A stretch of 64,000 nucleotides of DNA from Lichenostomus cassidix (Eukaryota; Chordata; Aves; Passeriformes; Meliphagidae). Below are positions 1 through 12,489 of this stretch, one piece after another; within the stretch, counting starts at the first letter, position 1; each line of letters starts with the position of its first letter. The stretch is from contig CM039189.1 of assembly GCA_008360975.2 (NCBI GenBank), forward strand, positions 7,816,056 to 7,880,055. Reading direction: 5' to 3'. The notes under the pieces were generated by a model. That model was not told the DNA's origin. It saw only the letters and a program-made list of their open reading frames with translations, and did no database searches. Both the position numbers and the translations under genes were made by a program.

Positions 1-3000
1 AGTGATCTGAAGTCAGGAAATGCCGAAATTGAGAATGGCTGTGTAAATTTTGCATTGCTCCTGTCTATGTTATGAAAGAGTCTTTAAATACATCACCCTC
101 TATCAGGTTTTTTTTTCCACACAATTTCTACTTCAGTCACTGTCCCAGCACACAAGACTTGCTGAGACCAATCATGTGCAGTATATTTGGAAGACAACCA
201 ACCAGGCATAATTATGGAAATAGAATTTCTTCATGACCTTACAAACTGTCCCAGGGCACTCTACTGTCTCTACAGTTTTTCAGTAAATTTAGACAGTTAA
301 AAACAAATTATAAAAACAATCAATCCTGGCTGCTTCAGGAACCAAAGGCTCACCAATCTGTTTCTCCAAGGAGCTGGCTGCAGATATAAGGAACATTTCC
401 ACCTAAGTGGACCAGCTGACAAGTACAAAATGCTTTGGTATTAATTAAAGGAACTGGAAGGCTGAGCATATGAAGTGCATCTTTATACATACAAAGGGAG
501 GATAACCTGTAATGGGAAAGGAGATGTGAGAAAGGAAGAGAGATCTGTGCATCCTAGTCCAGCAGACTGACAGTGCCTACCGACCCTAACAGCAATTACT
601 TTGAAACAGTTCATCATCTTGAAATTGCCTTTGCAACTAGATTTTTCCCAAATGGCAAGACCACCAACACTTGATTTAACCCTCCATGAGCCCAAAGGGA
701 TGTCTGGACATAGAATCATTGTAGATGTTAAAAGAAATATATGTAGATATATAAGACAAAAATATGGCCTCCAAATACCGTTTTGAACTCAAGTTTTTAA
801 AGGACTGAAACAAAGGTTTAAATGTAAGTTCCCACTTCATCTCAGTGACAATCTCACTTCTCCCATAATATAATACCATAAACTACAAAAGGGTGGTTTT
901 AACTCTAATATATTTTTATACCATCACAGCTACAGCAACATTCCCATTATAAAACAGACAGATACACAGACATGTCTGTCTCACTTCCTGCAAAGGTTAT
1001 GCTTAGAAGCTTTTTAAAAGGAGCCAAGAGATTATTAATATGTGTAGTAATGTGGTGATGAGCAAAAGTACCATGAGGCACAGACCGTTACAAAGCCCTT
1101 AGAAAAGTCAGCTCTGAGCAGTGATTCTACACAATTTCTTGGCTTCCATAACAGTTTCTGATATTTTTTAAAACATCTATTAATCACCTGGTAATGCTTA
1201 GCAAACACTCCTAAGTAGATTTTTTATGAAAAGCAACATACACACATAATCTTGGGATTTTGTGCAAGACAAAATCATTGATGGTAGTGTAAAGCAAGCA
1301 AGGAGCCAAATTCCATGCTATGTAGCCTCATTTTTGTAGCTGTGATGTTTGATCATGGGTCACAGTACACCTATTTGGATAACTTCTTTGCAGTTTTGGT
1401 CTTATTGAACTAAATCTCTAATGATTTACACAGCCCCATCCATCTCACTTGATCTGTTCTATACACTGTTTGCATTTAGGTGGCTAGAAATGGCATAACC
1501 CTGTGATTATTTCATGCTTCATGACGGGCCAGAGATAGATTTATTTTATCTAAACCTCATCAGAATGATATACAGACTTGATAGCAGAGTTTATAAGTTG
1601 TTTGGTGGGGGTCCACTCTTCCCTGGCTTTTCCCACCCCAAAGTTGCAGAGACAGCCACTTCACAGACCATGGAAAAGACATGCTGGCTTTGTGTTTACT
1701 CTCTTCCATCACATCTTAAAAGAAGGGCAGTTGACGAGTGTGCAAATCTGCAAGGTGTTTTATTTCTTGACTCCTTACTCCACTGACCCATGGGACTTCC
1801 TCTGCCACAACATCACCTGATCTGAGAGTCCCACTAGATATGAGAAAGGATGACATCTGATGGAAATTTTAAGTAACTCTTCCATGATAGATAAAATGCC
1901 TTCAGTCTTCTCTAAAGCAATATTTGTTGTATGTGAGTACAAAATTTATTTCTCTCATGTCTTCATACAAAACTATCTGCTATGGATTTTTGAACTTTAC
2001 CTCTATTATTGGTCTCACTCAAAGAAAGGACTAAATAGGTCATGACCTGTTATGATGGGTCTCACCAGCCTGCTCTCTCTCATGCAAGGAATCAATATTT
2101 GGCTTTGGTGTGAAGTATCTTTTCATGTTTTCCCTCGCAGGCCTAACCCCATATATCCCTTTCACCCCTGGCTTTCCCAGAGAGGCAATTGAAGCAAGGT
2201 GCACATTCATCAAAACATCTTTTTCATCTTTTTTCCCCACCTCTTCAGACAGAGCTAGCAGGGATTTTGCTGGAGGACCAAAATGCAAGTTGCAGTTCTA
2301 AACTTGACAGTCAGAGCACAGCCCTCCAGAAAACCTTTTGTGACACAAAACACAACTGGCGGTTAAGGAGGGAGGAAAGAATAAAAGCAACAATTCTGAA
2401 AACCAAAGACTCTCACAATAAACTGCACATAAAACAGCAGTTTCAAGAGAGTCAGAGTCCCAGCCAAGAGAGACAAGACACTCATACATGTTCATATACA
2501 TCTATAAAGAGTCCTGGAGACCGTGTCCAGAATGATATAATTGGTTGGCAGGCACACTTCAATCAATCCTTCATTTTATAGACTGCCATTATTCAGCTTA
2601 ATAGGACCTCAAAGAAAGGAAGGCGGAAGTTAAATGAAGTAATCTCCCACCCAGCCCTGATGTATTATGCTGGCTTCCTTTATACCAACTCATTTGTACC
2701 TATAGAAACTGTTCTCAATGACACAGGAACTGGGATTATTATCAATAAAGGACCTGACTTGACCATAGTCATCCATTACCATGAATGCTAACCAACAGTT
2801 TCTTCTATTCACAAAATTAAAAAAAAAAAAATTAAAAAATCTGGGGGGAAAAAAAAGGAAAAACTTCCTTTTTTAACATAATATTTGTTGCCACTGAACT
2901 CCACAGGAAGTATATGTACTGCAAACATCTGCTTTTACACACAGCCTTTGCACTGTGATTTCAGAGGGAGCCTGAAATGTTCACATCAAGGTTTTTATCC

Positions 3001-3239
3001 AGGGACACATTATTTAAATTAAGATCTTTAATACACCATGTCAGAAGGCCATCTTCATCTCTGTGATTCCAGGGAAGCGGAGGTGCTCCACTGCAAAGAA
3101 TTTGGCTTCTTACCTACATAAAATAAACAGCTGCAATGCCTGTAGGTCTCAAAAATAGTAGCAAGGGTTCTTTTTTTTAATAATCCTCAGTCTACTGTTT
3201 CAATAGCTAGACTACACATTGCATCTCCCAGCACATATA
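1..3239. other. Non-coding stretch, no gene seen
   Basis: No exon, RNA gene or dated repeat could be supported here. The longest open frame (2189-2581, plus strand, 130 codons) has no recognisable domain and is overlapped by frames of similar quality on the other strand. A run of A with scattered T and G lies around 2817-2866. TTTAAATTAAGATCTTTAAT near 3013-3032 may be the left edge of the regulatory candidate that follows. Confidence 0.6.
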
Positions 3240-3640
3240 ATACAGCTGCTTTATGCTGGCCTTCTAGCTGTTCATTATTTTTGCTTTTATAATAAGAAAT
3301 GGATGGAAACAAATGACCCTTTCAAAGTGCCGATCTGTTTAAAGAAATAGCAAACAATCCCAAAGCCACAGAGACTCTTCTACTGGCACAAGAATGGTGG
3401 CCCGTCATCATTTCAGGCCCCAAATGAGATAACACTTTGAAACAACATTCATTAATATCCGAAATCCCAATACAGAGCAATTTAATTCAAATGGCTTTGT
3501 TCTTTAGAAGAAACCCAAAGAGGAAGGCGGGAAGGCTAAAAAGATAGCTTAAGTCATATAAACTTTCACCAAAGAACAAATCAAAACATCTGATGTTCAT
3601 TCAATAGGGCTGGCCTCAGCGAGAAGACGACAAACAAAGA
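3240..3640. promoter_or_regulatory. Candidate conserved non-coding element
   Basis: This AT-rich block has the texture of a vertebrate developmental enhancer. It contains an ATTAATATCCG stretch near 3450, SOX-type cores (CTTTGTTC near 3494 and AAAGAACAAA near 3570), and retained CpGs (near 3331, 3402, 3461, 3528 and 3620) in sequence where methylation decay would normally remove them. No open frame explains the constraint. The call rests on composition and motif density only; conservation was not measured. Confidence 0.35.
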
Positions 3641-4124
3641 AGCATTGTATTGTTCCACAGAGTGAGGTTTTTCCAGGAACATCCCGTCAGATGCTTTCCA
3701 AGTGAGCACCATGCAGCTGAGAGTAGGTGGATTTGAAACAGCACAAGATTAATAAAAATCCAGCTTTCCCTTTCACAGGAAGTCGACTGTTGAAACAGTA
3801 ATGTACTTGTCCATAGCATGTAAAACAGAAAGGCCACAGAGAGGTTGGGAGTTGGGTTCCTGCTCAGTGTGTCTCAGTAATGAGGTGCAGACATTCTGAA
3901 CATCTTCCCTACCCCACCCTGGAGCCTTCAAGTGCCAAATAGTCCAAGCCTTTTAAGCAAATTAACAGGAATAACCTCTGATAAAAGGCAGAAGCCAACC
4001 ACAATTTTTAAAAAGACAAACAATCCTATTTCCTCCATTAAATTTGTAGAGAACTTCTTAATATGACATTTTGCCTTCCTACCCTTCATTCCCAAGGCTC
4101 AGATACATGGGAAACAGAGGCAAT

Positions 4125-4310
4125 CAGTAATGAAGAGCATTGCTGATGGTGCTCTGACTCATGATTAATGAAAGAGATGGGGAGGGCATCAGCATGAAAC
4201 CAACCAGATTCAGCTGGGCTTAGACATCTTTATTTATTATACTATTATAGATTTATTACAGGCTGCTTTATTTTTTCATGTGATTTGTTCTTCAAAGTTA
4301 TGAGTGGACA
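4125..4310. promoter_or_regulatory. Candidate conserved non-coding element
   Basis: The block contains GACTCATGATTAATGAAAG, followed by a run of TTTATTTATTATACTATTATAG and TTTATTACAGG around 4230-4262. These are homeodomain- and FOX-like AT cores in complex, non-repetitive order. There is no open frame. This is an inference from sequence texture, weaker than for the CpG-retaining blocks elsewhere in the window. Confidence 0.27.
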
Positions 4311-7300
4311 GAGACCTAAATAAAAACCCCTAATTCATATGACATTTACATGCATCCACATTTAGACCAACAACATGACAAGCATGATACAAGGTCTTGA
4401 GTGTCTGCTGCATGAGACATGATTCAACAGAGAAGAACTTCTCAAGTTAGAAGATATGGCTGAGATGGGATGTGACAAATCAGTGGGATCCTGGTGACAA
4501 TGAGTAGGGATGAGTTGTTTACTCTCCTTTCCAGCACATCCTGGGAAAGAGTGGAGAAAACAACAAAGAGCAGACCGAGAAGAAATGAAAGCAAATAGCT
4601 CTTCCCACACCACTTGGTGAAGCTAAAGAATTCCTTGCATGGGGTGCTGCAAAATGTACGTGGGATCAAAAAGTGATCAGCCAAATTCCTCAGAGGAAAA
4701 AACTCCACTCCCTTGAATACAAAACACCACCTTTGTCTGATGTGTGTTTGGGCCTTAAAATGCTGAAGGTCAAAAGAGAGATACTGGAAAAATGTCTCCA
4801 GATGCTTGCCCTGTTGCTGTAGCTTTTCCTTGGAGTTCCCTGTTGGCCACCACCAGTGGCAGAGTTACCATGTTAGGGAGGCCTTTGGCACTACCCAGCA
4901 CAGCCAGCCTGACATTATGGGAACCACCACAGCACCAGCCTGTGTGTGTTCCCAGCCTGCAGCAAACATGAGGTAATTTGGATTAATTTAACCCACCCAG
5001 AAGGAGGGTTAAATTGAATTGAGTAGTTTCATGTTTGCCAGTGGCCAAAATACATATGCACAAAGTTATCTCAAAGGTAGTCACCAGGAGCCAAGGTTCT
5101 GCTGAGCCCTGTGGCAGAGACCACTGGCTGTGTGTTACAGAGTTCACCTGAGCCCCACAGGACAAGACCTTTCTGTCTGTTTGAGCTTCCCACACATCCC
5201 ACCCAACTGACAAGGTTTTGGTCATAATCTGATTTTTGGGGTGCACTTTCCAGCCAAGAGATCACATGGATGTCTTCAATGCTGAGAAGGTTCTGACTGG
5301 TTCATGTCTTGTCTACACTATTGGTTTGGGAAGCAAAGACGCTCCCATGGAAGTAAAAGCAGAAATCAAGTGAAGCAATTCAGTTTTGCGTTGTTGGTTG
5401 GGCAAACCAATCAGCTTTCCAGGTTAATTTCCAGTGTAATGTTTACAGATCCCAGCTTAGGCACCAAGTTTAGTGAGCCCAGCCTCTGGTTTCAAGATGA
5501 ATGTTCAGCATTGCTGCAGCTTCTCAAAGGCAAATTGCTAGCCTAGCCTTCCAGGTTTGCCACATGAGTAAATGTCCTTGCTTTTGAGGGATTAATCAGA
5601 ACTTCAGGGCAGCTTTTTTTCTTACTCTGGTAACACTGAGGCAAGGAATCCATGCTGACATCGATAGTCTCCCACAGGAACGCTGCTGTGGGATCATCTG
5701 CAAGTGATTAATAACTAGAAAAGAGCAAGACAAAAAGGTTCCAGTTGGTGACGAGGCTCCAGTGGATGCTTCTGGGGTGTCAAGAAGTGTCAAGATGGTA
5801 TTGTCTTCTTATCACTCTCTGCTTGCCTTTCCAATGCACAGACATGAAGAACTGCCTGGAAGCATGAGTGGGAAAGATCAGCAGCCCTGGGGAATGGAAA
5901 TGAAGTGACTGATCCTTCTGTACCAACAGCCAGGTCTGCAAGACCTTGTCTGTGAGTCTCATGGATATTCTTAATGGTAAGGGAAACCAGATGCTCATTA
6001 GTCAAAGATGTGGCTAATATTCAACCAAGCTGGTCTAGCTTTTAACCTGTGGGTCTGACTGCCTGCAGAATGGCAGTGGAACCCTCTAGCAGGGCTGTGT
6101 GGGAGTCAGGGATTTCAGCACAGATGGATTTGTGCAAACTTCTGGTTGGATTATTTGACTCCTGGGTTCTGCAGTTCAGGTTGGATCTGCACCTGGGGGC
6201 AGCAGAGCAGTTCATCTGGCGAACATGGAATCAGGCTGACTTCCACCAGAGGAGGTGGTGAGGGGTTGAAATAAAGCCGGCATTTAAAGCAATCAAAAAC
6301 CTGAGTTTCTCATGGAGATGGATCCTCCAAGGCCTCTGTGGAGGGAATTCCCATTGACTGCAGCACACAAGGAGAGCTTAGAGGAGCAGACCCCTGAACC
6401 TGGGTCAAAGCAATGAATGAAACCAAGTTCTGCTGCAAACAACGTAAATCAGCCACACTCATTCCAAACCAGGCCCTGCAGCATGACCCTTAACCAACCT
6501 TTCAGTGAACCTGAGATATGGTTTTCAAATTTGTAATGAAACCTGAAACTAAGTGATTTTCACCTGGTCCTGGCTTTCACAGAAAACATTTCACAGCAAG
6601 CTTTATTCCCTAGGTGTGATCCCCTAATTTCTTTGTTAAATCCGAGCAGTTCTTTGAACTGACAGAACCAAAAAGCAACCTTGTGACAATTATTTGAAAT
6701 GCATTAAAATTTGTGTAAGTATACGAGCTCCAAGTGGATGCTTTCCATGGAGTTCCCCACGGAATTTTCAAGACATGTTATTTTAAAACCATGTGCCTTA
6801 AAAAATTAAAAGGATAACACTTGTGCTAAACTTCCATGTAAAACTTTCTGCAACTAATAGCACCACTAACTTGTATCCTTGAGCAGGGCACAGTAAAGGA
6901 AGAAAAAAGTAGTACAGCCATCAGTCATTTTGAAATCTAATCCCACAGTGATGGTCTGCAGAAGGCCTTCTATATGAAGCCCCAGATCTGGAGTAGGCTT
7001 TGTGTCATTAATGTGGGATGCTCTGTTTCAGGTTGTCTGTTAGCAAAGACTCCCTAAATGTCCTTCCTGAAGAAGGACTGACAGGTCCTGTCCAGTTGAA
7101 GCCAATTAACTGGGTGTATCTCTGAAGAGAAGACAAAATGAATTGCATGACTTAAGTTGCGATTCCATCACAAGTGTGTCATTAAACACCTAAAAGAGCC
7201 AGGGGACAGAGCACTGAACCAATGAAAAACTCAACTTCAGGGATGATACCCTGATTGAAAAGGGAGAGAATAAAACCCAGCAAAACTTATCCATCCTAAG

Positions 7301-7879
7301 AATGGTCCAACAGACTACCGAGACCCCACATTCAACACCCCCACAAGATTTCTAGCTCAGAGGAGGCACACAGTGTCCCAGAGCATCACTGAGTATTTAA
7401 GCCAGGTCCTCAGAGGTTAATTCCTAACTACCCAAAACATGCAGGTGCCCCATACCTGCAGACATGGAGCAAGAGGGACTGCGAGTTAGTGGGGAACCGG
7501 TTGGACAAAGTCTTACCCTACACTAACAGATGACAGTGCGAAGGAGGGGACTCAAGTGTGTGACTAATCGCCCCTTTATAGCTCTACTCAAAAACATCAC
7601 TGGACAGAATCCCCTCTTTTGACTGGAAATGTAACTCATGATGCTGGAGCCATACACAAACAGAGTTACCAGCAAGGGAGCTCATCCTTTGGGACCTGGC
7701 TGCATGGACAGCCACCAAAGAGGAGAGATTCTCAAGCATTCCCAGGGCTTTTTATCCTGCTTGCTCCACAAAGATTTGCTCAACAGACACGATCCGATCA
7801 ACCACCCTTTGATCAGCACGTGTTTTCCTTCACACTGGGTTTCTAGACAGGTAGCATTGCCTCACGTTTGATAATACCC
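4310..7879. other. Non-coding stretch, no gene seen
   Basis: The sequence is mostly plain and unique. A 10-bp perfect inverted repeat sits at 4985-5015. The part around 6580-6860 is AT-rich with AAAATTTGTGTAAG, GTATACGAGCTCC and CATGTTATTTTAAAACC strings and could be a weak regulatory element, but nothing decides it. Open frames here are under 90 codons and unconvincing. Confidence 0.55.
4985..5015. repeat. Short perfect inverted repeat (hairpin potential)
   Basis: AATTTAACCC at 4985-4994 is exactly complementary to GGGTTAAATT at 5006-5015, with an 11-nt loop. The stem is far too short for a microRNA precursor. With equal base use, about 0.7 perfect 10-bp stems with a loop of 11 nt or less are expected in 64 kb, so chance is a fair explanation. 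Confidence 0.8.
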
Positions 7880-8320
7880 TTGTTATAAAGGACACAAACC
7901 CATGATTTACTCTGCAAAAAGCATAACGCTCACTGAAAATAGCCTAGGAAGGATATAGCGTCATACCTAACACTACATTAAGTGCAAACTGAGAACCTGA
8001 TATATTTTAGGAAAATTCAGCACACTCTAGACTAATAAACATTTTACAATATTATTGCACATGTTCATTTCACTTTGTACAAATAATCATTCCCTTCACA
8101 TCTAATAAGTCTGCTTGACACATTTGTGGCCTTGTAAAAACACCTTCAAGGGTCTTGTTTTGAGGCATCAATCATTTATTTATACAAAGCTCAAAGACAA
8201 TGACTAACAATTCTGATGGCATAAAAGCCTTCAGCTGTGATCTTTGTCTTGCTGTTTGTTATCTCGGAACTCTAAAATTATTTAAAGTAGATTTTATTTT
8301 AATAAATTAAAAAAAAACAA
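7880..8320. promoter_or_regulatory. Candidate enhancer with SOX-type site cluster
   Basis: A dense series of HMG-box cores lies within 64 bp: ACAAAG (8184-8189), ACAATG (8197-8202), AACAAT (8206-8211) and CTTTGT (8242-8247), followed by a FOX-like TGTTTGTT (8253-8260). The surrounding sequence (TAATAAAC, ATCATTTATTTATAC, ATTTTATTTTAATAAATT) is complex and AT-rich with a few retained CpGs (near 7927, 7960 and 8265). SOX proteins bind ACAAWG-type sites, often in pairs. Function as an enhancer is inferred. Confidence 0.4.
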
Positions 8321-10270
8321 AAGCTTGCTTTTTTCCTCTGGCAGGAACATCAAATCAATCAAGGAGAAGGAAAAGAACAGAGCTATTTGCCTTTTAGTGT
8401 GTTTTCAGAGCTGGAAATAGAGTGCAGTTCGGACCCTTTATTTGCAGTTTGTGCTGTCTATACAATCACTGGAGGTGCCAGAGGCTGGGAAAGCACAGAC
8501 TGAAAATCATACTTCCAACCATAACCTGCAGGGATATTTGGAGTTGACTTTACCCACTGTCCCAAAACAGAGTTTAGATAGACCTCACTAGAAATAAAAA
8601 ATAACCAATTTTGATGGAACTAGAAGAGTGTCAAATCCTAAGTGTAAAAGGGCTCATGAATCTGGGCACCCCAAAGCTGGTGCACATTTCTGATCTCACT
8701 CCTTATTGCAATTTCACCTGCTTTTTCTATCATCTCCAAGTAAACTCCACCTGCCCATCCCTGCTGGGCTAGACCCTCAAAGAGCAAAAACAAGACCACC
8801 ATGGCACAGACCCATGAAATCATTCTGATTTAGGGTAACAGATAGGCTTATCTGCAGTGGCAGTTCCATAGTATGTTATGACACAACAGTCCTGCACTGA
8901 CAGAAGGGAACAGTCATTGACTTTTCTGTAGCAAGCTGCTAAAATGACAACGTTTCCATTAAACTCATGATAGCTGATCCATGTTCCAAAGTTAACCAAA
9001 AGCAGAGCCTCCATTCCAGTTATGACCTCAGATAGATATAAATTCAAATGAGGTGCCAAGGAAATATGATAGAAATAAGAGTATTATAAGCACTTACGTA
9101 ACAATACAAGTATTCTGAAACTTGGTTTACAATTAAAATGGATGTGTAATTGACTGAATTTTACTAGGCCCAGATTAGGTTCAAAGCACACCGAAGTAGA
9201 TTTGCAGATTTATGGAAACACATGTTAACTAGTTCTACAAGAACAGGTTTTCCCCCAAAGCCAACTCTCCCTCATGCTTTGTTATCATTGCTTTTAACGT
9301 CACATGATGCCTGACAGCACAATATAAAAATTAAATGCTAGAAAATAAAACAGCTGCTGATTTTAGGAGAACTAGGGAAAAAATTCATGGCCTCTCTTTA
9401 AGACACAGCAGTGGGGTCACACTTCTGTTAACTCAGCTTTCACTTTCTACCAGGCACAGAGAGTCTAATCAATTTCTCCAGGTACACCTCCAAGGGGTAA
9501 GGCAGCACAACCCTCAAAACAAAGTTGTTAGGAAGAAACTTCCCCTTATAAAGATATCCCTGAGGATACCCCTATTCAGCCTTGGTCCTGTTCCCATTTT
9601 GTTGGAGGAAAGTTGCCATGAGAGAGGTTGGTCCACACTGGTACCAGCTGGGGCTGCCCTGGGAGTGCAACAGAGCTCTGCAGGTGATACTGGACTGCAG
9701 ATCTGATCCCTCAAAACCTCTGCCATCGCTGTTCACTCACAGAGATTTACAAGGCCATTCTAGCAGATTATGATGGATCTGCCATTCTTAAGGATCTGCT
9801 CTCACCATGTTTACTCAGCCTCCTTTTTTTGTCCTTGTACCCACTTTCATTTCTTTTGGAAATTTACCAGAGAATGTCCAAAACCTGTAAATCATACTAA
9901 ACCCATTAAAACTGAGATTAATTTAGTCTTAAAGGTTAGCACCATTTTCTAACCACTATTTCTGTCTGCAATCTGTCTTCATCAGACACTAATTAATAAG
10001 CAGACACAGCTTTGGAAAACTGCCTTTAATCTTAGGGAAGTGTAAATGCTCATGGTTACTAATGCAAAATCTCAGTACACAATTCACCAGGAGATTGGAA
10101 CATATAATTTTCCTTTATAACATCTTACTGATTTAGAGGACTAAAAGCACAGGTGAAGCTGAAAAGAATTATTACTTTAGAAGTTTAAAGTATTTTGCTT
10201 TATTTTTTCTCTCCGCAGTGCCAATGAAGTTGTATTTTCCTAAGACATTTTCATTTTTTTTCTCAGGCAA
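8320..10270. other. Non-coding stretch, no gene seen
   Basis: No repeat, RNA or exon was recognised. The largest frame (9335-9706, plus strand, 123 codons) is opposed by a frame on the minus strand over the same bases and shows no known domain. The composition is ordinary. Confidence 0.55.
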
Positions 10271-10275
10271 CAGGA

Positions 10276-10365
10276 TTAGATCCTCCTGTGTTTTACACCA
10301 AGAACCTTTGCTTGAAGTCAGGGTTTGTTACTCCTGATTTACAGTGGTGCAAGTCATTTGGGGAT
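10276..10365. mobile_element. Degenerate inverted-repeat (MITE-like) element
   Basis: The segment carries TTTTACACCAAG, then CTTGAAGTCAGG, then GTTACTCCTGATTTACAGTG and GTGCAAGT. From memory this follows a palindromic non-autonomous DNA transposon pattern common in turtles and crocodiles, in which a TGAAGTCAATGG-like centre is flanked by GAGTTACTCC and GATTTACACC arms. The right half is the better preserved. The terminal repeats cannot be placed with certainty, so the ends are approximate and the family name is left open. Confidence 0.5.
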
Positions 10366-10439
10366 TAACCCTGTCCAGAACTGTATGCAGAAAGGGGGGG
10401 TCTTGTGACAACTAGGAGGTAAAATATTGCTCTCCAAAT

Positions 10440-10620
10440 TATATTTTTAATGATCACTTCCTTTCATAATGATGCAAGATTATATACTGACTGTGAAGAG
10501 CTATTTATGTGCCATGACTAAGATACGTTTTCATCAAACGTTTATTTCTCATGCCTAGAACTAATTTGTATTTGATTAAAGGTTTTCTACGCGTTTACAG
10601 GAAAAGATTATTCACACTGG
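10440..10620. promoter_or_regulatory. Candidate conserved non-coding element
   Basis: AT-rich complex sequence with unusually many surviving CpGs: GATACGTTTTC, CAAACGTTTAT and CTACGCGTTTAC. The inverted pair ACGTTT (10525-10530) and AAACGT (10536-10541) is separated by 5 bp. CTAATTTGTATTTGATTAAAG adds homeodomain-like cores. Nothing is coding. Constraint is inferred from CpG retention. Confidence 0.4.
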
Positions 10621-10957
10621 ATTGCTTTTCTCAACAAAACAAAACAAAAAAGTTCGCAAGTACTGCCAAAAGAGTGGTTTTAAATACATCTCTTTTTACT
10701 CTGTGCATCACAGTAGGGATTTCTTAATCAATACCATGCTGGCTAGCAGAGATACACTGTCAGCTGGGCTAGACCACAGCAGCACTACAGCAGCAAATGA
10801 CTGATGGTGATCCCTCTCTGGAATTGTGTCCTTTAGCTGGACCTGAAATTGCCATCTGTAGGGTACACCAAGATCTGCAGATCCACAGAGTACAAATGAG
10901 AAGATATTTTAGGACACATTTCACTATCAAAAAGCAGGGGGGGAAAAACACCCTTAC

Positions 10958-11045
10958 GTAATTCTTGAAGACTTCCAGTGATGGCCACTCCATCTCCTCC
11001 CCAGCTACTCTGACAGGTACGAGTTGTACTCTGCTTTCAGACTCT
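10958..11045 (-). mobile_element. Ancient CR1/L3-like LINE fragment
   Basis: TTCTTGAAGACTTCCAGTGA (10962-10981) followed by TGGCCACTCCATCTCCTCC matches, on the minus strand, the conserved tail region of CR1/L3-type LINEs, where the complement reads roughly 'acttccagtgatgg..actcc..acctcc'. The homology fades after about 11000, and TCTTTCCACAGTTTCTTGGG could be a further decayed part. The divergence suggests a very old insertion. Confidence 0.45.
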
Positions 11046-11049
11046 TTCC

Positions 11050-11924
11050 ACAGTTTCTTGGGCAAACAAGCTGTGCTGCTTTTCCAAACCATATCTGATA
11101 GGCTGTGTAAGCTGTAACATTTTCTTTCTCCCTTCAATATGACAAAACTTGGATCTAAAAAGTAGCTTGCTCAAATCACATCTGCCTGCCCAGGCTGAGC
11201 AGAAAGCATCAGTGCTCTCTTTGCACAGAGCAGATTGCCAAATAATATCTCTGCAGTCATTCTTCTGGGAGTTTGGGTAAACCCAAACCCTTTACACACA
11301 CTGCCTTCAGTACCTGACCAAGCACTTGGACCAAGATCCATCTGCTTTCCATCACTTTCCCCAAAAACTGGGAAAAGTGGGATTCATCTCCAGTGACTCC
11401 AGCTTCTGTCTCATCCAAACTAGTCATTCGGGATCTCACAATAGCCACTAGGGAAAAATACGTTCCTCAGAGCAATTTCTCAGGATAAGAAGGATCACCC
11501 TGTGGAGCTGCAGTCTGTCCCCATTGACTGCAGGGGAAATCTAAACTAACCATGGCCAGATGCCTCCAAACCTATGCAAGACCATTCCCACTGCAAACCC
11601 TTCTGTGCCTCAGTTCCTCAGACAAGATCTCCACAAAGACCAGAAGGGTTTAGAAAAGCAGCACATCCAAGGCCATGATGTACCTGCAACCCAAAAGACA
11701 TCACATAACAGTGGGTCCATGCCAAAACCCCACTAAATGTACAAATCCCATCATTTTTCCACCTCTTGCTTTCCCAATGTTTTTTTTTTCCCCTCTTCTC
11801 ATTATCTCTATCATCACTCCTGTCCTCTGCTGAAGAAAAGCTGCAATATGTTGAGCACATGGGGAAGGATTCTCTGCAGCAGCATTTAAAAAAAAAAAAA
11901 AAGAGGAAAAGCTCCTCTGAAAAA
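11050..11924. other. Non-coding stretch with a possible MIR scrap
   Basis: The plus-strand segment 11552-11625 contains CTATGCAAGACCATTCCCAC and CTTCTGTGCCTCAGTTCCTC. These resemble the 'gggcaagtcactt ... ctctgtgcctcagtttcc' core of MIR-type SINEs, but the match is patchy. A 15-A run lies at 11888-11902. No exon or RNA gene was seen. Confidence 0.4.
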
Positions 11925-12110
11925 CGTTTTAGTTATTAAGACACTTGGATTTTTCAGTATAAATAAATTTATTCGTGAGAGCACTTAAGACAAGTTCTAA
12001 GGTTAACAAACACTGCACTATGCAGCTCACAGCTGTGACAAATATTTAAGAAATCCGATACAGCATGCCTAAAAATTATTCATTTGCAGGCCTCGTTGCT
12101 TTTGAAGATC
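11925..12110. promoter_or_regulatory. Candidate conserved non-coding element
   Basis: This block runs through AAACGTTTTAGTTATTAAGAC, AAATAAATTTATTCGTGAGAG, an E-box in CACAGCTGTGAC, and AAATCCGATACAGC to AAAAATTATTCATTTGCAGG. It combines retained CpGs with homeodomain-like cores in non-repetitive order. It is non-coding. Its regulatory role is inferred only. Confidence 0.35.
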
Positions 12111-12489
12111 AACTGTTTTATTTGTAATTTTTGACATTTTCCTTCTTTTCCTGTTTGGCCTGTGAATTTGAAAGGGTTGTAAACACGTACTCCAGCTCTC
12201 TGCCTGAGGCACTGGGCTGTTGTCAGCATGCCAAAAAGAAAAGGAAGCTGATAGGTCCTCTGGTACATACCGATATGAAGGGCTTGTAAAGATAGTATTT
12301 GTTTGGTTTTTTTGATCTGACTTTGAATCTGGCTGTAGTACCTACCCTTCAGGGAAAAGCAACTTTTAAATAAATGCTTCAAGATTGTGCAAACATTTCA
12401 GTAGTTTCAGAGTCCTGGTGTTCTGGGTCAGGGAAGGAAGAAAATACATGTCAGTCAATAGAGATGGAAGCGATAAAAAATGGTTAGAG

